Assembly: GCA_029098505.1 (NCBI GenBank)
Contig: JAQXOE010000021.1
Location: forward strand, 16,593-80,592
Length of the DNA stretch: 64,000 bases
Direction of reading: 5' to 3'
Source: Bacteroidales bacterium
GTDB taxonomy: Bacteria > Bacteroidota > Bacteroidia > Bacteroidales > UBA932
The notes beneath the pieces are model-generated. The model made no database searches and was not told the DNA's origin. It saw nothing but the letters and a program-made list of their open reading frames with translations. Made by a program: the position numbers and the translations under genes. How positions within the stretch are numbered: position 1 is the first letter of the stretch; each line of letters begins with the position of its first letter. Of this stretch, positions 18,301 through 26,959 are shown piece after piece.

Positions 18301-19893
18301 ATGAAAGCCATGAATTTTCTAAAAAAGTCAATCATCTTTGCCTCAGTCCTTTCAATTCTCTGCGGCTGTAATTCCCGCGAGTCAGGGCAATGCCTAAAGC
18401 CGCGCACAATCGTGACTTGCGACCCTGAGTTGGACGACAATAACTCGATGATAAGGTTCCTGCTTCATGCTACTGATTATCAGATAGATGGCCTTGTCTA
18501 TACGAGCAGCCGCTTCCATTGGAAGAATGACGGCTCGGGGAGAACCCAGTTCATTGCCAATTCAGAATATGACCAGATGGGTCTCGGGCCTCAGACTTCG
18601 TGGCGCTTTGTCGATGATGAGCGCTTCATTGACGATATCATTGACGCTTATGAGCAGTGCTATCCTAATCTCATCGTCCACGACCCTTCCTATCCGACTC
18701 CGGAGTACTTGCGTTCCGTGACTGTCTATGGCAATTGCGCTTTCGAAGGGGATTACTCCTATGACAGCAATGGCTCGGAGCTCATCAGGAAGAATATACT
18801 CGATGATGGACCGGAACCTCTCTTCATTCAAGCCTGGGGAGGCTGCTCGAGCATTGCGGCAGCTCTCCGTTCCATTGCCGAAGATTATCGCGGCACTGAT
18901 GAATGGGATGCCTTGCTCGAAAAAATCAACAGGAAAGTGATACTTTGTCTTTCGGGTGACCAGGACAACGTCTATAACAGCTACATTGCCCTTGAGTGGC
19001 CTGACATCTATGTTCAGAACCTTGGAGGCAGTATGGGCAGATACGACAACAGCAAGTGGAACTATCTGACCTCGCCGGAATGGACGGCAGAGTGGATGAG
19101 AACAGGTCCGCTTGGCGGGCTCGTGAGATGCTGGGGTGACGGAAAACAGATGGTCCCGGGCGACCTCACAGACTTCCCCGGCCCTTCGAAAGGCAAGACA
19201 AGGGAGGAGATGATAAAGGAGGGCTATGTAGTCTGGTGTGAGATACAGCCTGAAGGCACTTTGTATAGCGACGGCGATAGCGGATGCTTCTATCAATTGA
19301 TTGACAATGGTTTACGTGCTTGGGAAGATCCTACTTGGGGAGGATGGTCAGGCAGGTGGGATATTAGAAAGGGTGAGCCTCAGTCCGGTCATCCAGCATA
19401 TTTGATGACTGATCTCAGGGCCATTATGAATGGTACCAGGACTTCCATTTCAAATCTTCCTGCCTTATTGAAGCGTGGCCCGGTTGAGGAGGACCATAGC
19501 TTCCCTGATATGTACGGTGAAAGGAATCTTTCTGAGAGTGCAAGAATGAGGTGGTCCGTGACTCCGGAATACAAAGATGCAAACCATTATCCTGTGCTTG
19601 AAGGCCCTATGGAGCTTAAGGCCAGGGCAGGAGAGAGCATTGCCATAAAGGCAAGATGCTCGGATCCTGACGGCGACCGGGTTCAGCTCAAGTGGTGGTA
19701 CTTCCCGGTCGGCAGCTATGTGCTGACCAATGAGCAGACCCTCTCCGTTGACAGTCCTGAGACTGCGAAGACCACTTTCAAGGTTCCGGAGGATGCGAAG
19801 AGCGGTGACACCATCCACCTTGTCCTTCAGGCAATCGATGATGGAACTCCTTCATTGACAAGATATTTGAGAACAGTAATCACCGTTGAATGA
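18301..19893 (+). CDS. DUF1593 (Sde182-type, nucleoside-hydrolase-like) lipoprotein
   Basis: 530 residues with an SPII signal (SILCGC). The N-terminal 330 residues match the DUF1593 fold related to nucleoside hydrolases: TIVTCDPELDDNNSMIRFL holds the Asp cluster that binds calcium in that fold, with IDGLVYTSSRFHW and IQAWGGCSSIAAAL after it. The last 100 residues form an Ig-like domain (ARCSDPDGDRVQLKWWYF). Family members have been named cellulose-binding, but the substrate is not known. The next gene starts within the stop codon (ATGA). Confidence 0.88.
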   Translation: MKAMNFLKKSIIFASVLSILCGCNSRESGQCLKPRTIVTCDPELDDNNSMIRFLLHATDYQIDGLVYTSSRFHWKNDGSGRTQFIANSEYDQMGLGPQTSWRFVDDERFIDDIIDAYEQCYPNLIVHDPSYPTPEYLRSVTVYGNCAFEGDYSYDSNGSELIRKNILDDGPEPLFIQAWGGCSSIAAALRSIAEDYRGTDEWDALLEKINRKVILCLSGDQDNVYNSYIALEWPDIYVQNLGGSMGRYDNSKWNYLTSPEWTAEWMRTGPLGGLVRCWGDGKQMVPGDLTDFPGPSKGKTREEMIKEGYVVWCEIQPEGTLYSDGDSGCFYQLIDNGLRAWEDPTWGGWSGRWDIRKGEPQSGHPAYLMTDLRAIMNGTRTSISNLPALLKRGPVEEDHSFPDMYGERNLSESARMRWSVTPEYKDANHYPVLEGPMELKARAGESIAIKARCSDPDGDRVQLKWWYFPVGSYVLTNEQTLSVDSPETAKTTFKVPEDAKSGDTIHLVLQAIDDGTPSLTRYLRTVITVE

Positions 19894-20672
19894 TGCGCCA
19901 GGACGCTTATGCAATTGTGACCGGGGGCAATTCCGGTATCGGCCTCGAGTATACCCGCCAATTGGCAGCAATGGGGTATAACATCCTCATTGCGAGCAAT
20001 GACGAAGCAGCGCTCCAAGTTGCAGATGAGCTTTCGGCTGAGTTTCCGGGCCGGCAGCTGCGGGCGCGGGTGATGAATCTTGCCAGGGTCGAAGCAGCCG
20101 GAGAACTCCATTCGTATTGCCGCGAACAGGGGCTGGATGTGGAAGTGCTTGTCAATAATGCCGGAGTTTATCACAATTGCGATTTTCTGGACGACAGCGA
20201 GGCATACAACTCCACGATAATGCTCCTGCACGTATATACTCCTACTATGCTGATTTACCGTTTTGCCAAGGATATGGAAGCGGCTGGAGGCGGGTATGTA
20301 CTGAATATGGGCTCGGTCACTTCTTCTTTCCCTGTACAGCGTATAGGTATATATTGTTCCACCAAGGCTTATCTGAAAGGGATTTCGAGATCATTGCACG
20401 TAGAACTCAAGGCCAGAAATGTCTCAGTGACCTGCGTCCGCCCCGGAGCGGTGGCAACATCATTGTACAATCTCAGCCCTTTTGTCCGCAAGCTCGGCTT
20501 GACTCTCGGTTTCATTATGACAACGGAAAGACTTGCACGAAAGGGACTTAGGGCAATGTTCAGAAAGCGTTCCTGTGTGACTCCGGGCTTTTATGCGAAG
20601 CTGCTCAATATACTCGTTCCTCTGATTCCGGTCGGCGGATTGAAACTGATAAGAAAATGGAGAATTTACTGA
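19890..20672 (+). CDS. short-chain dehydrogenase/reductase
   Basis: 260-residue SDR: TGGNSGIGLEYT cofactor loop, NNAGVY, Ser in MGSVTSS, Tyr-x3-Lys in YCSTKAY, RPGAV. Overlaps the DUF1593 stop by 4 bp, so translationally coupled. Substrate unknown. A basic, hydrophobic C-terminus (LNILVPLIPVGGLKLIRKWR) suggests membrane association, as in steroid- or lipid-acting SDRs; that is inference. Confidence 0.88.
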   Translation: MMRQDAYAIVTGGNSGIGLEYTRQLAAMGYNILIASNDEAALQVADELSAEFPGRQLRARVMNLARVEAAGELHSYCREQGLDVEVLVNNAGVYHNCDFLDDSEAYNSTIMLLHVYTPTMLIYRFAKDMEAAGGGYVLNMGSVTSSFPVQRIGIYCSTKAYLKGISRSLHVELKARNVSVTCVRPGAVATSLYNLSPFVRKLGLTLGFIMTTERLARKGLRAMFRKRSCVTPGFYAKLLNILVPLIPVGGLKLIRKWRIY

Positions 20673-20998
20673 TTATGCTTTCACTGTTGACTTCGGTGTC
20701 TTGCTCGTTTCCCGCACCCAAAAACGGGGATTTGGTCTTCGTTGTTGGCAGTGAGTCCGAAATGAGCGAAGCGATTTATTGCTCCGAGCTGGTGTGGTAT
20801 TCTTTTATTGACAATGATGGCGAGGCTCTTTTTGATGCCGCTCCGATGAATTTCAAAGGCGCAGACGGCAGCTTCCCTGATTTCTGGATTGAACTCTTCG
20901 CCGAAATGGGACAGCCGATTCCACAGGGTGAACCCGGCACCAACCCCAACCATATGGCCCAAGAAAGCATACTCACTGAGGTTTGTAGGATTTATTAA
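20657..20998 (+). CDS. internally deleted YiiX/YebB-type permuted papain-like protein
   Basis: 113 residues with a lipoprotein-like leader (LLTSVSC). The N-terminal part NGDLVFVV...MSEAI (23-40) matches the start of YiiX-family proteins. Directly after it comes their C-terminal part YCSELVWYSF (Cys42), then PMNFK, FPDFWIELFAEMGQPIPQGEPG and NPN (split here). The middle of the family, about 80-100 residues including the catalytic His of the SHxG motif, is missing although the frame stays open. It overlaps the SDR by 16 bp. Likely inactive; in-frame deletion rather than a natural small protein is my reading. Confidence 0.65.
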   Translation: MENLLIMLSLLTSVSCSFPAPKNGDLVFVVGSESEMSEAIYCSELVWYSFIDNDGEALFDAAPMNFKGADGSFPDFWIELFAEMGQPIPQGEPGTNPNHMAQESILTEVCRIY

Positions 20999-21009
20999 TC
21001 CCATTTAAT

Positions 21010-21519
21010 ATGAAAAATACAAAAACCATAAGACAATATCTCGGTATTCTAGCCGCAATTGTCGCATATTTCCTTGTACACGAAGGGGCACATATGATCT
21101 ATGCCCTTTGCATCGGTGTATTTAAGAATGTCAGATTTATGGGCATAGGTATGCAGATAGAGGTGATGTCTGAGCTGATGTCTGATACTCAAATCGGCGT
21201 GTTCTGCTTGGTAGGAGCATTGGCTACCCTTATCGTTGGGTGGGCTTTGATTCCGCTCAGCAAGCATATATGCAAGTCCGAGTCGAAGATTTTCAAGTCC
21301 TGTATGTATTATGTGAGTATTGCAATGCTGCTGATTGACCCTCTTTATCTTTCAGTCCTTTACAGCTTGTTCGGTGGCGGTGATATGAATGGAATCAGCC
21401 TTATCATTCCTGAGCTTGCTGCACGAATTTCTTTCGCGCTTCTTCTCGTGCTTAATGCTGTCCTTTTCTGGAAATTGCTCTTGCCAGTATATAAGAAGGC
21501 TTTTGAGTCAGAACAGTGA
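21010..21519 (+). CDS. small integral membrane protein with HExxH, M50-like
   Basis: 169 residues with about four membrane helices. The first holds HEGAH at 24-28, an HExxH zinc motif inside a transmembrane segment as in site-2-protease-type (M50) peptidases. A possible third ligand is Asp in LLIDPLYLS in the third helix, in place of the usual NxxPxxxxDG. No PDZ domain. Peptidase activity is possible but unproven; short M50-like proteins of unknown role have the same look. It starts 11 bp after the YiiX-like gene, probably same transcript. Confidence 0.7.
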   Translation: MKNTKTIRQYLGILAAIVAYFLVHEGAHMIYALCIGVFKNVRFMGIGMQIEVMSELMSDTQIGVFCLVGALATLIVGWALIPLSKHICKSESKIFKSCMYYVSIAMLLIDPLYLSVLYSLFGGGDMNGISLIIPELAARISFALLLVLNAVLFWKLLLPVYKKAFESEQ

Positions 21520-21561
21520 CAACCCTGTTTACCTATTAATACGCACAAATATTCAGGATTC

Positions 21562-23325
21562 ATGAAAAAATTAAAACTGACCCTGGCATTGATTCTGGTA
21601 CTCTTGCCGTCAATGCTCTTAGCAGGAAACTACAAGAGCTTCAAAGTAGCGATTTATGTCCGTTACTATGAGGTAGCAAAAATGGCTGATTCGGAATATC
21701 TCGAATCTACCTGGAATTCCATTTCATCCCAAATGAAGGTGGACCGTGTATATCTTGAGACGCACAGGGATACTCTGATTGTACCTCAAAAAACACTTGA
21801 CAAGGTAAAGAAGTTCTTCAAGGACCGTGGCGTAGAGATCTGTGGAGGAATTACATATACTCTCATGGAATGGAATAACTTTGAGACATATTGTTATTCC
21901 AACCCTGAATACAGAAAGAAGGCGCAGGAGGTAATAGAGTATACAGCAAGGAACTTTGACCGAATCATATTGGATGACTTCTTCTTCACTGACTGCAAAT
22001 GCGACCTTTGCATTGAAGCAAAAGGAGATATGAGTTGGACTGAATTCCGTCTTAAACAGATGAATGAAGCCGGAAGAAACCTCATTGTAGGACCTGCTCA
22101 TAAGGTTAATCCTAAATGTGAAGTGATCATTAAATATCCTAACTGGTATGATGATTTCCAGGGACTCGGTTTCAATCTTGAGGATGGCCCGAAGATTTTT
22201 GATGGTGTGTGGAGCGGAACTGAGACCAGGGACCCGGCCGGTGCACAGCATCTGCAGAATTACGAGAGCTACAACATAATTAACTACTTCCAGAGAATCA
22301 GCAATGGACGTAACGGAGGTGGTTGGGTTGATGCCGGTGGTATCAACATGAGTGCTGACCGCTATGCAGAGCAGCTCTGGCTTACAATGTTTGCCAAAGC
22401 TCCGGAAATCGCATTGTTTGAGTGGAGTTCACTTGCAACCAATACCATCAAACCTGAGTGGAAGGCTCCTTGGCAGGGCACAGGTACCAGCTTTGATTGG
22501 GACGAGATGATGGTTCCTTTCAAGAAGGATGTTACTCCTACCACTTTAGCGGGAATTGCCGGCTATACTCTGGAAAAGACGGACAAGGTGGTATCTCAGC
22601 TTGGAAATCCTCTTGGAATCAAATCATATAAATGTTATCACACACAGGGTGATGATTTTCTGCAGAACTATCTTGGAATGATAGGTCTCCCTATGGATAT
22701 GGTTTCCGAGTTTCCGACTGACCAAAAGGTGGTCCTTCTGACAGAACAAGCCAAGAGCGACCCTGATCTTGTTAAGAAGATTGATGCTCAGCTTCGCAGA
22801 GGTGGAGACGTCGTCATTACTTCGGGCCTCCTTGAAGCGATACCTGACAAGATTGCACAGTTTGCAGAACTGACCATTGACGGTAAGGCTCTTGTCAATG
22901 ACTTCGGACGCTATGGCAAATCCGACAAGGACATCCTTATCAACCAGATTGGATACTACACCAATGACACCTGGGAGATTGTTTCCGCAGGCAATCCTCT
23001 TACAGGAGGTACCTCAGGCTGGCCGATTCTTCACAGAGGAAAATATTCCAAGGGCAATATTTATGTTCTTACAGTTCCTGATGATTATTCTGATTTGTAC
23101 CACTTCCCTGAAGGAGCGCTCAACCAAATCAGAACAGTTCTTGGCCGTGACCTTAAGGCAAGACTTGAGGGCCCTGCAAAAGTTTCTCTCTTCGTGTATG
23201 ACAATGATAAGGTAATTGTAGAATCCTTCCTTGATGAACCTGTTTCAGTAAAGGTCGTTGTCGGCGACAGAAAGATTCCTGTTCTTTTAAAGCCACACAG
23301 CTACGAACTTATCGATATCAAGTAA
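21562..23325 (+). CDS. secreted TIM-barrel-like protein, possible unclassified glycoside hydrolase
   Basis: 587 residues with a Sec signal (cleavage after LLAG). Residues 25-330 have a repeating strand/helix pattern: VAIYVRYYEVAKMAD, VDRVYLETHRD, VEICGGITYT, DRIILDDFFFTDCKCDLC (Asp138-Asp139, Cys145/147/150), FDGVWSGTETR and EIALFEWSSLA. These look like barrel strands ending in acidic residues. Residues 385-470 resemble the GATase-like trimerisation domain of beta-galactosidases (VVLLTEQAKSDPDLVKKID, GGDVVITSGLLEAI). A small beta domain closes the chain. I do not recognise a CAZy family. A GH3 gene lies next to it in convergent orientation. Confidence 0.7.
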   Translation: MKKLKLTLALILVLLPSMLLAGNYKSFKVAIYVRYYEVAKMADSEYLESTWNSISSQMKVDRVYLETHRDTLIVPQKTLDKVKKFFKDRGVEICGGITYTLMEWNNFETYCYSNPEYRKKAQEVIEYTARNFDRIILDDFFFTDCKCDLCIEAKGDMSWTEFRLKQMNEAGRNLIVGPAHKVNPKCEVIIKYPNWYDDFQGLGFNLEDGPKIFDGVWSGTETRDPAGAQHLQNYESYNIINYFQRISNGRNGGGWVDAGGINMSADRYAEQLWLTMFAKAPEIALFEWSSLATNTIKPEWKAPWQGTGTSFDWDEMMVPFKKDVTPTTLAGIAGYTLEKTDKVVSQLGNPLGIKSYKCYHTQGDDFLQNYLGMIGLPMDMVSEFPTDQKVVLLTEQAKSDPDLVKKIDAQLRRGGDVVITSGLLEAIPDKIAQFAELTIDGKALVNDFGRYGKSDKDILINQIGYYTNDTWEIVSAGNPLTGGTSGWPILHRGKYSKGNIYVLTVPDDYSDLYHFPEGALNQIRTVLGRDLKARLEGPAKVSLFVYDNDKVIVESFLDEPVSVKVVVGDRKIPVLLKPHSYELIDIK

Positions 23326-23378
23326 GAGCCGGTAACGGTAACAGTGGAGTCTACTTCCTGACAAATATCATTTAAAGC

Positions 23379-23420
23379 AAAGGTCTATAAGCAAAAATGC
23401 CTATAGACCTTTATTTTATT
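23379..23420 (+). terminator. rho-independent terminator after the TIM-barrel gene
   Basis: Perfect 11-bp stem AAAGGTCTATA/TATAGACCTTT (23379-23389, 23402-23412) followed by TATTTTATT. Confidence 0.75.
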
Positions 23421-23526
23421 GAATATAAGGCGTATAGGAAACTACGCACTTTGTGGTATGCATCAACCCGTTAAGAATTCATTCGGTCAGAATGTGCTTT
23501 GCGGCACCCCGAAGTGGGATAGTGTC

Positions 23527-23634
23527 TGTGGGGGATAACTGCCTGAATCACAGTAAATTAAGCAAGTCTCTATGGGGAAAATTACCCATAGAGACTTGCT
23601 TAAAACATTGAATATCAACGAGTAAGGCCCCACG
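23527..23634. repeat. 108-bp palindromic element, copy 1
   Basis: Starts TGTGGGGGATAACT and ends in CCCCACG. The core is a perfect 19-bp stem (23558-23576 with 23585-23603) around an 8-base loop. It has the same length and layout as copies at 38456, 39021 and 49795. Located between convergent gene ends in a 361-bp stretch that otherwise holds only the terminator at 23379. Confidence 0.8.
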
Positions 23635-23686
23635 GCGACCACTCTCGGCCAGACGCCCCACTGGGGCCTCACCCCACGGGCTCATA

Positions 23687-25645
23687 TTAATAACTGAGCC
23701 CGAATCCGAATGGGAATGAAGGGTTAACCGAGTCGCAAGGCTTATCCTCCAACTGAGCCCTTACAGCGTCCATTGAAGATGGAATCTCAAACGGAAGCTT
23801 GCCAACAGGGTTGAACTTGCCGAAGATTATCTCCATAACTGCCTTGTCCGTAGGGTCGAATGAAAGAAGTATGGCTGCAGGAAGATTCTTAAGTTCTTCT
23901 GTAATCACGCAGCTCGAACCTGTTGGGTTAAGATCTGCTACTACTGGTTTGCCGCTTGCTACCAATGATTTGAGTACCTCAAGTTTGCTCTCCGGGAAGT
24001 CAATATTTACCTCCGAAGCAGCCCCGAAACCGAAGCCTCTGCCTCTGTCCGCAGATGTAGTGGTACGGTAGATGATAAGGTCTGCATCCTCAGGCTTTTC
24101 TACAAGCTCTGCGTATTCAGCTGCTACATCTGTAGCTATTCCATTGACATAGAGCTTGATACCTTCTTTTGCAGGAAGTACACCGTTGTTTGTAAGAAGG
24201 ACATTGGACTCAAGCTGGCACTGCATTCCTATAGCTTCGTTCTTTTCCGATTGGAGGATAGCATCTGCCTTTTCAGGGTCAACATAAGGATTCTCGAAGA
24301 GTCCGAGCTTGAAATGCCAAAGGAGGATTCTGCTGACTGCATCATTCACTCTTTCTTCAGGAAGTCTGCCCTCATTTACGAGTTCAACCACGTATTCTGG
24401 ATGTGTTTCGCTTCCTATCTGGTCAACTCCGGCATTGAAGATCATACAGTAGTTATCCTTTACGCTGGTAGTACCCTGGAGGCGTGGATTGAGCGGACCT
24501 CTGGTGGCTACACCCCAGTCGGTGCAGATGGCTCCCTGGAATCCAAGCTCCTCTTTCAGAACTTCAGTGGAAAGGTGGTATGAGTAGTTCACGTTGAGAG
24601 TATCGTAGTAAGTTCCACTGTAATAGCCCATTGCGGCGAGAGCACCCTTCTTGATTCCTGCTCTCCAAGGCTTGTAGTGGTATTCCTGGTTGTCCGATGG
24701 ATAAACGAGCCAATTGCCCTGACCATCATCGTGAGGGCCCGAACCCGGCCAGTGCTTGAGGTGAACGAGTATCTTGTCCGGTCCGACATTCTCGCCTTGT
24801 GCACCATCTATCAATGCTTCGGTCATTTCAGCAGTGAGATCGGCATCTTCTGAGAAGCAACCCATATTCCTGCTCCATCTCGGTTCGGTCATCACATCAA
24901 TCTGCGGGCCAAGGAACATATGCAGACCGACTGCTCTGTACTCTTCTGCCATCACTTCACCGAAGGCTTTCATCATCTCTGCATCCCTTCCTGCGGTAAT
25001 GCCGACCTGACCTTCACCGTTGGTTACGTGCGAGAAGTACTGGGTTCCGCTGACGTGGCCGCCGAGCTTCGCAGAGTGACGCGGGTCTGATGAGAAAACA
25101 ATAGGTATTCCGAGTCTTGAGGCTTCAGCGATTTCCTGCATACCATTGGACCATTTGGCAAAAAGTGAAGGAGCGGCGACTCCATTGTTGAGGATGCAGC
25201 GGAAGCCTTTCTCCTCGATGTAGCTCTTTGCTGTCGCGGTCCTGCGCATCTGGCCCAAGGCCATTGCCCCGGCGTTCTGTCCTCCTGGGCCGATTGGTCC
25301 TGCATAGCCTTCCTCCTCAGCCTTTGCGAGCATTTCCTTCTCTTCTGCTGTGAAATCGTATTTGATTTCACCGCTTTCGTTTACGGCAATGTTCGGGTGG
25401 AACATAAGACCGGCTTTCTCTTCGAGTGTCATCAGGCTCACGAGGTCTGCGATACGCTCCTCAATCGGGAGACGCCAATCTTCGTATTTGTCGAGCGAGC
25501 CGTTCTTGTTGAGGTCCTTGAACTGGAGCTTGTCAACGGTGATGATTTCAACCTTTCTTGCTCCCAACTCCGGCTGAACCGGGGTCTTGGCGCATCCTGC
25601 TGCAAGAACGCCAAGGCAAATGATGCCGAAAATGTGCTGTTTCAT
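23687..25645 (-). CDS. glycoside hydrolase family 3 lipoprotein
   Basis: 652 residues, SPII signal (GVLAAGC). Near residue 45 is a canonical EF-hand-like loop (DLNKNGSLDKYE), common in secreted Bacteroidota GH3 enzymes. The (beta/alpha)8 domain contains LMTLEEKAGLM, SSDPRHSAK, KHWPGSGPHDDGQG and the nucleophile Asp in AICTDWGVATRG. The C-terminal alpha/beta sandwich ends with PVGKLPFEIP and FPFGFGLSY. Probably a periplasmic or surface exo-beta-glycosidase (glucosidase, xylosidase or similar); the sugar cannot be told. First base of the stop faces the palindromic element. Confidence 0.93.
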   Translation of the reverse strand: MKQHIFGIICLGVLAAGCAKTPVQPELGARKVEIITVDKLQFKDLNKNGSLDKYEDWRLPIEERIADLVSLMTLEEKAGLMFHPNIAVNESGEIKYDFTAEEKEMLAKAEEEGYAGPIGPGGQNAGAMALGQMRRTATAKSYIEEKGFRCILNNGVAAPSLFAKWSNGMQEIAEASRLGIPIVFSSDPRHSAKLGGHVSGTQYFSHVTNGEGQVGITAGRDAEMMKAFGEVMAEEYRAVGLHMFLGPQIDVMTEPRWSRNMGCFSEDADLTAEMTEALIDGAQGENVGPDKILVHLKHWPGSGPHDDGQGNWLVYPSDNQEYHYKPWRAGIKKGALAAMGYYSGTYYDTLNVNYSYHLSTEVLKEELGFQGAICTDWGVATRGPLNPRLQGTTSVKDNYCMIFNAGVDQIGSETHPEYVVELVNEGRLPEERVNDAVSRILLWHFKLGLFENPYVDPEKADAILQSEKNEAIGMQCQLESNVLLTNNGVLPAKEGIKLYVNGIATDVAAEYAELVEKPEDADLIIYRTTTSADRGRGFGFGAASEVNIDFPESKLEVLKSLVASGKPVVADLNPTGSSCVITEELKNLPAAILLSFDPTDKAVMEIIFGKFNPVGKLPFEIPSSMDAVRAQLEDKPCDSVNPSFPFGFGLSY

Positions 25646-25667
25646 AGTGTATTTGGTTGTGTGTTAG

Positions 25668-26957
25668 TTATTTGCATACCATAATGTCGAGAATGATGTC
25701 GTCAGTGCTCTTCATTCCGATTGAACCGACCTTCCCGAGATTGGCAATGGTTTTTTCAATGTCCTTGTCGATTATGCCGTCGTGTTCGCTTACGCAATGG
25801 CTGTCGATGGCCATCATTGAGGATTGGATGGCGGTATAGACCCCAGAAGCGACTTTCATTGCGCAGCCGACCTTGGCGCCGTCGCAGACCATTCCGGTGA
25901 TATTGCCTATCATATTCTTGATAGTGGCGCAAATCTGCCCGTAGTCACCGCCCTTGAGCCAGGTGATGCCGCTCGCAGCTCCGGTCGATGCCACAACGCA
26001 GCCGCAAAGGGCCGAGAGCTTGCCCAGGCCGGTCTTTATATGTATGGCAATAAGGTTTGCGAGTATCAGTGCCCTTGCGAGCTTCTCGTCGCTGACACCG
26101 TAGTGCTTCGCATATGCGATGACTGGCATACTGACGGTGATGCCCTGATTGCCGCTGCCCGAATTTGACATTGCCGGCAGGGTGCAGCCTGCCATTCTCG
26201 CATCGGAGGCAGCTGCTGTCATTGCCATAGCGTAGGTGAGGAAGCTCTTTCCGAAATTGCCCTCATTGTCCTTCATAATCGTCTGTCCGACGCAGAGGCC
26301 GTAGTTGCCGTTCATTCCTTCCTCGGCGAGCCTGCCGTTCATCTCCCTGTCTGCGAGTATGAAGTCTATGTCCTTGATATCCACAGTGTTGGCGAAATCG
26401 ATAATCTCGCGGACGCTGATCCCGTAGTCACCCTCATCTTCATCGTTTCCGCCATCTTTGCTGTCCTGTGAGAGTATATGGCCATCGAGAAGCGTCTTGA
26501 CAATATGGTCGTGTACATTCTCGATGATTGCTGTCGCTGAACGACCGTTCGCGCAGACCTCAGCTTCTACATAAAGCTTTAACTCAGTGTCAGCCAAGGT
26601 GATGCTGACTGAGGGGAGTATCTCCTTGGCTCTCGCAATGGATGCTTCGCTGAGGTCGTGAAGCACCTCGAGACCGTATTCCGATTTGCCGCAGACAGCT
26701 CCAAGCGCTGCTGCAATATGCAAGCCGAGCATACCTGTCCCCGGAACTCCTACGCCCATTCCGTTCTTGAGTATGTTGCCGCTGACAGCAGCCTTTATCT
26801 GAAGCTCGTGAGTCATCCTGTCGAAAGGCTCGCTTTCTATCAAAATCTCCACGGCCTTTGCTACTGCGAGGGCGACTGCAATCGGTTCCGTGCAGCCCAA
26901 AGCGGGCTTTACTTCCCTGTGAACCAGTCCGATAATCTGTTTCTCTCTTTCGGTCAT
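25668..26957 (-). CDS. UPF0597/CyuA-type L-cysteine desulfidase-like protein
   Basis: 429 residues of the serine-dehydratase-alpha-like family to which the archaeal and enterobacterial L-cysteine desulfidase (CyuA/YhaM) belongs. Motifs: VKPALGCTEPIAVALA, SGNILKNGMGVGVPGTG, GSGNQGITVSMPV, LCGCVVASTGAASGI and MVCDGAKVGCAMKV; the conserved cysteines would hold a 4Fe-4S cluster. Predicted to release sulfide and ammonia from cysteine, or to act on a related amino acid. Sits 22 bp upstream of GH3 and 2 bp after the amidase gene. Confidence 0.88.
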   Translation of the reverse strand: MTEREKQIIGLVHREVKPALGCTEPIAVALAVAKAVEILIESEPFDRMTHELQIKAAVSGNILKNGMGVGVPGTGMLGLHIAAALGAVCGKSEYGLEVLHDLSEASIARAKEILPSVSITLADTELKLYVEAEVCANGRSATAIIENVHDHIVKTLLDGHILSQDSKDGGNDEDEGDYGISVREIIDFANTVDIKDIDFILADREMNGRLAEEGMNGNYGLCVGQTIMKDNEGNFGKSFLTYAMAMTAAASDARMAGCTLPAMSNSGSGNQGITVSMPVIAYAKHYGVSDEKLARALILANLIAIHIKTGLGKLSALCGCVVASTGAASGITWLKGGDYGQICATIKNMIGNITGMVCDGAKVGCAMKVASGVYTAIQSSMMAIDSHCVSEHDGIIDKDIEKTIANLGKVGSIGMKSTDDIILDIMVCK

Positions 26958-26959
26958 AC

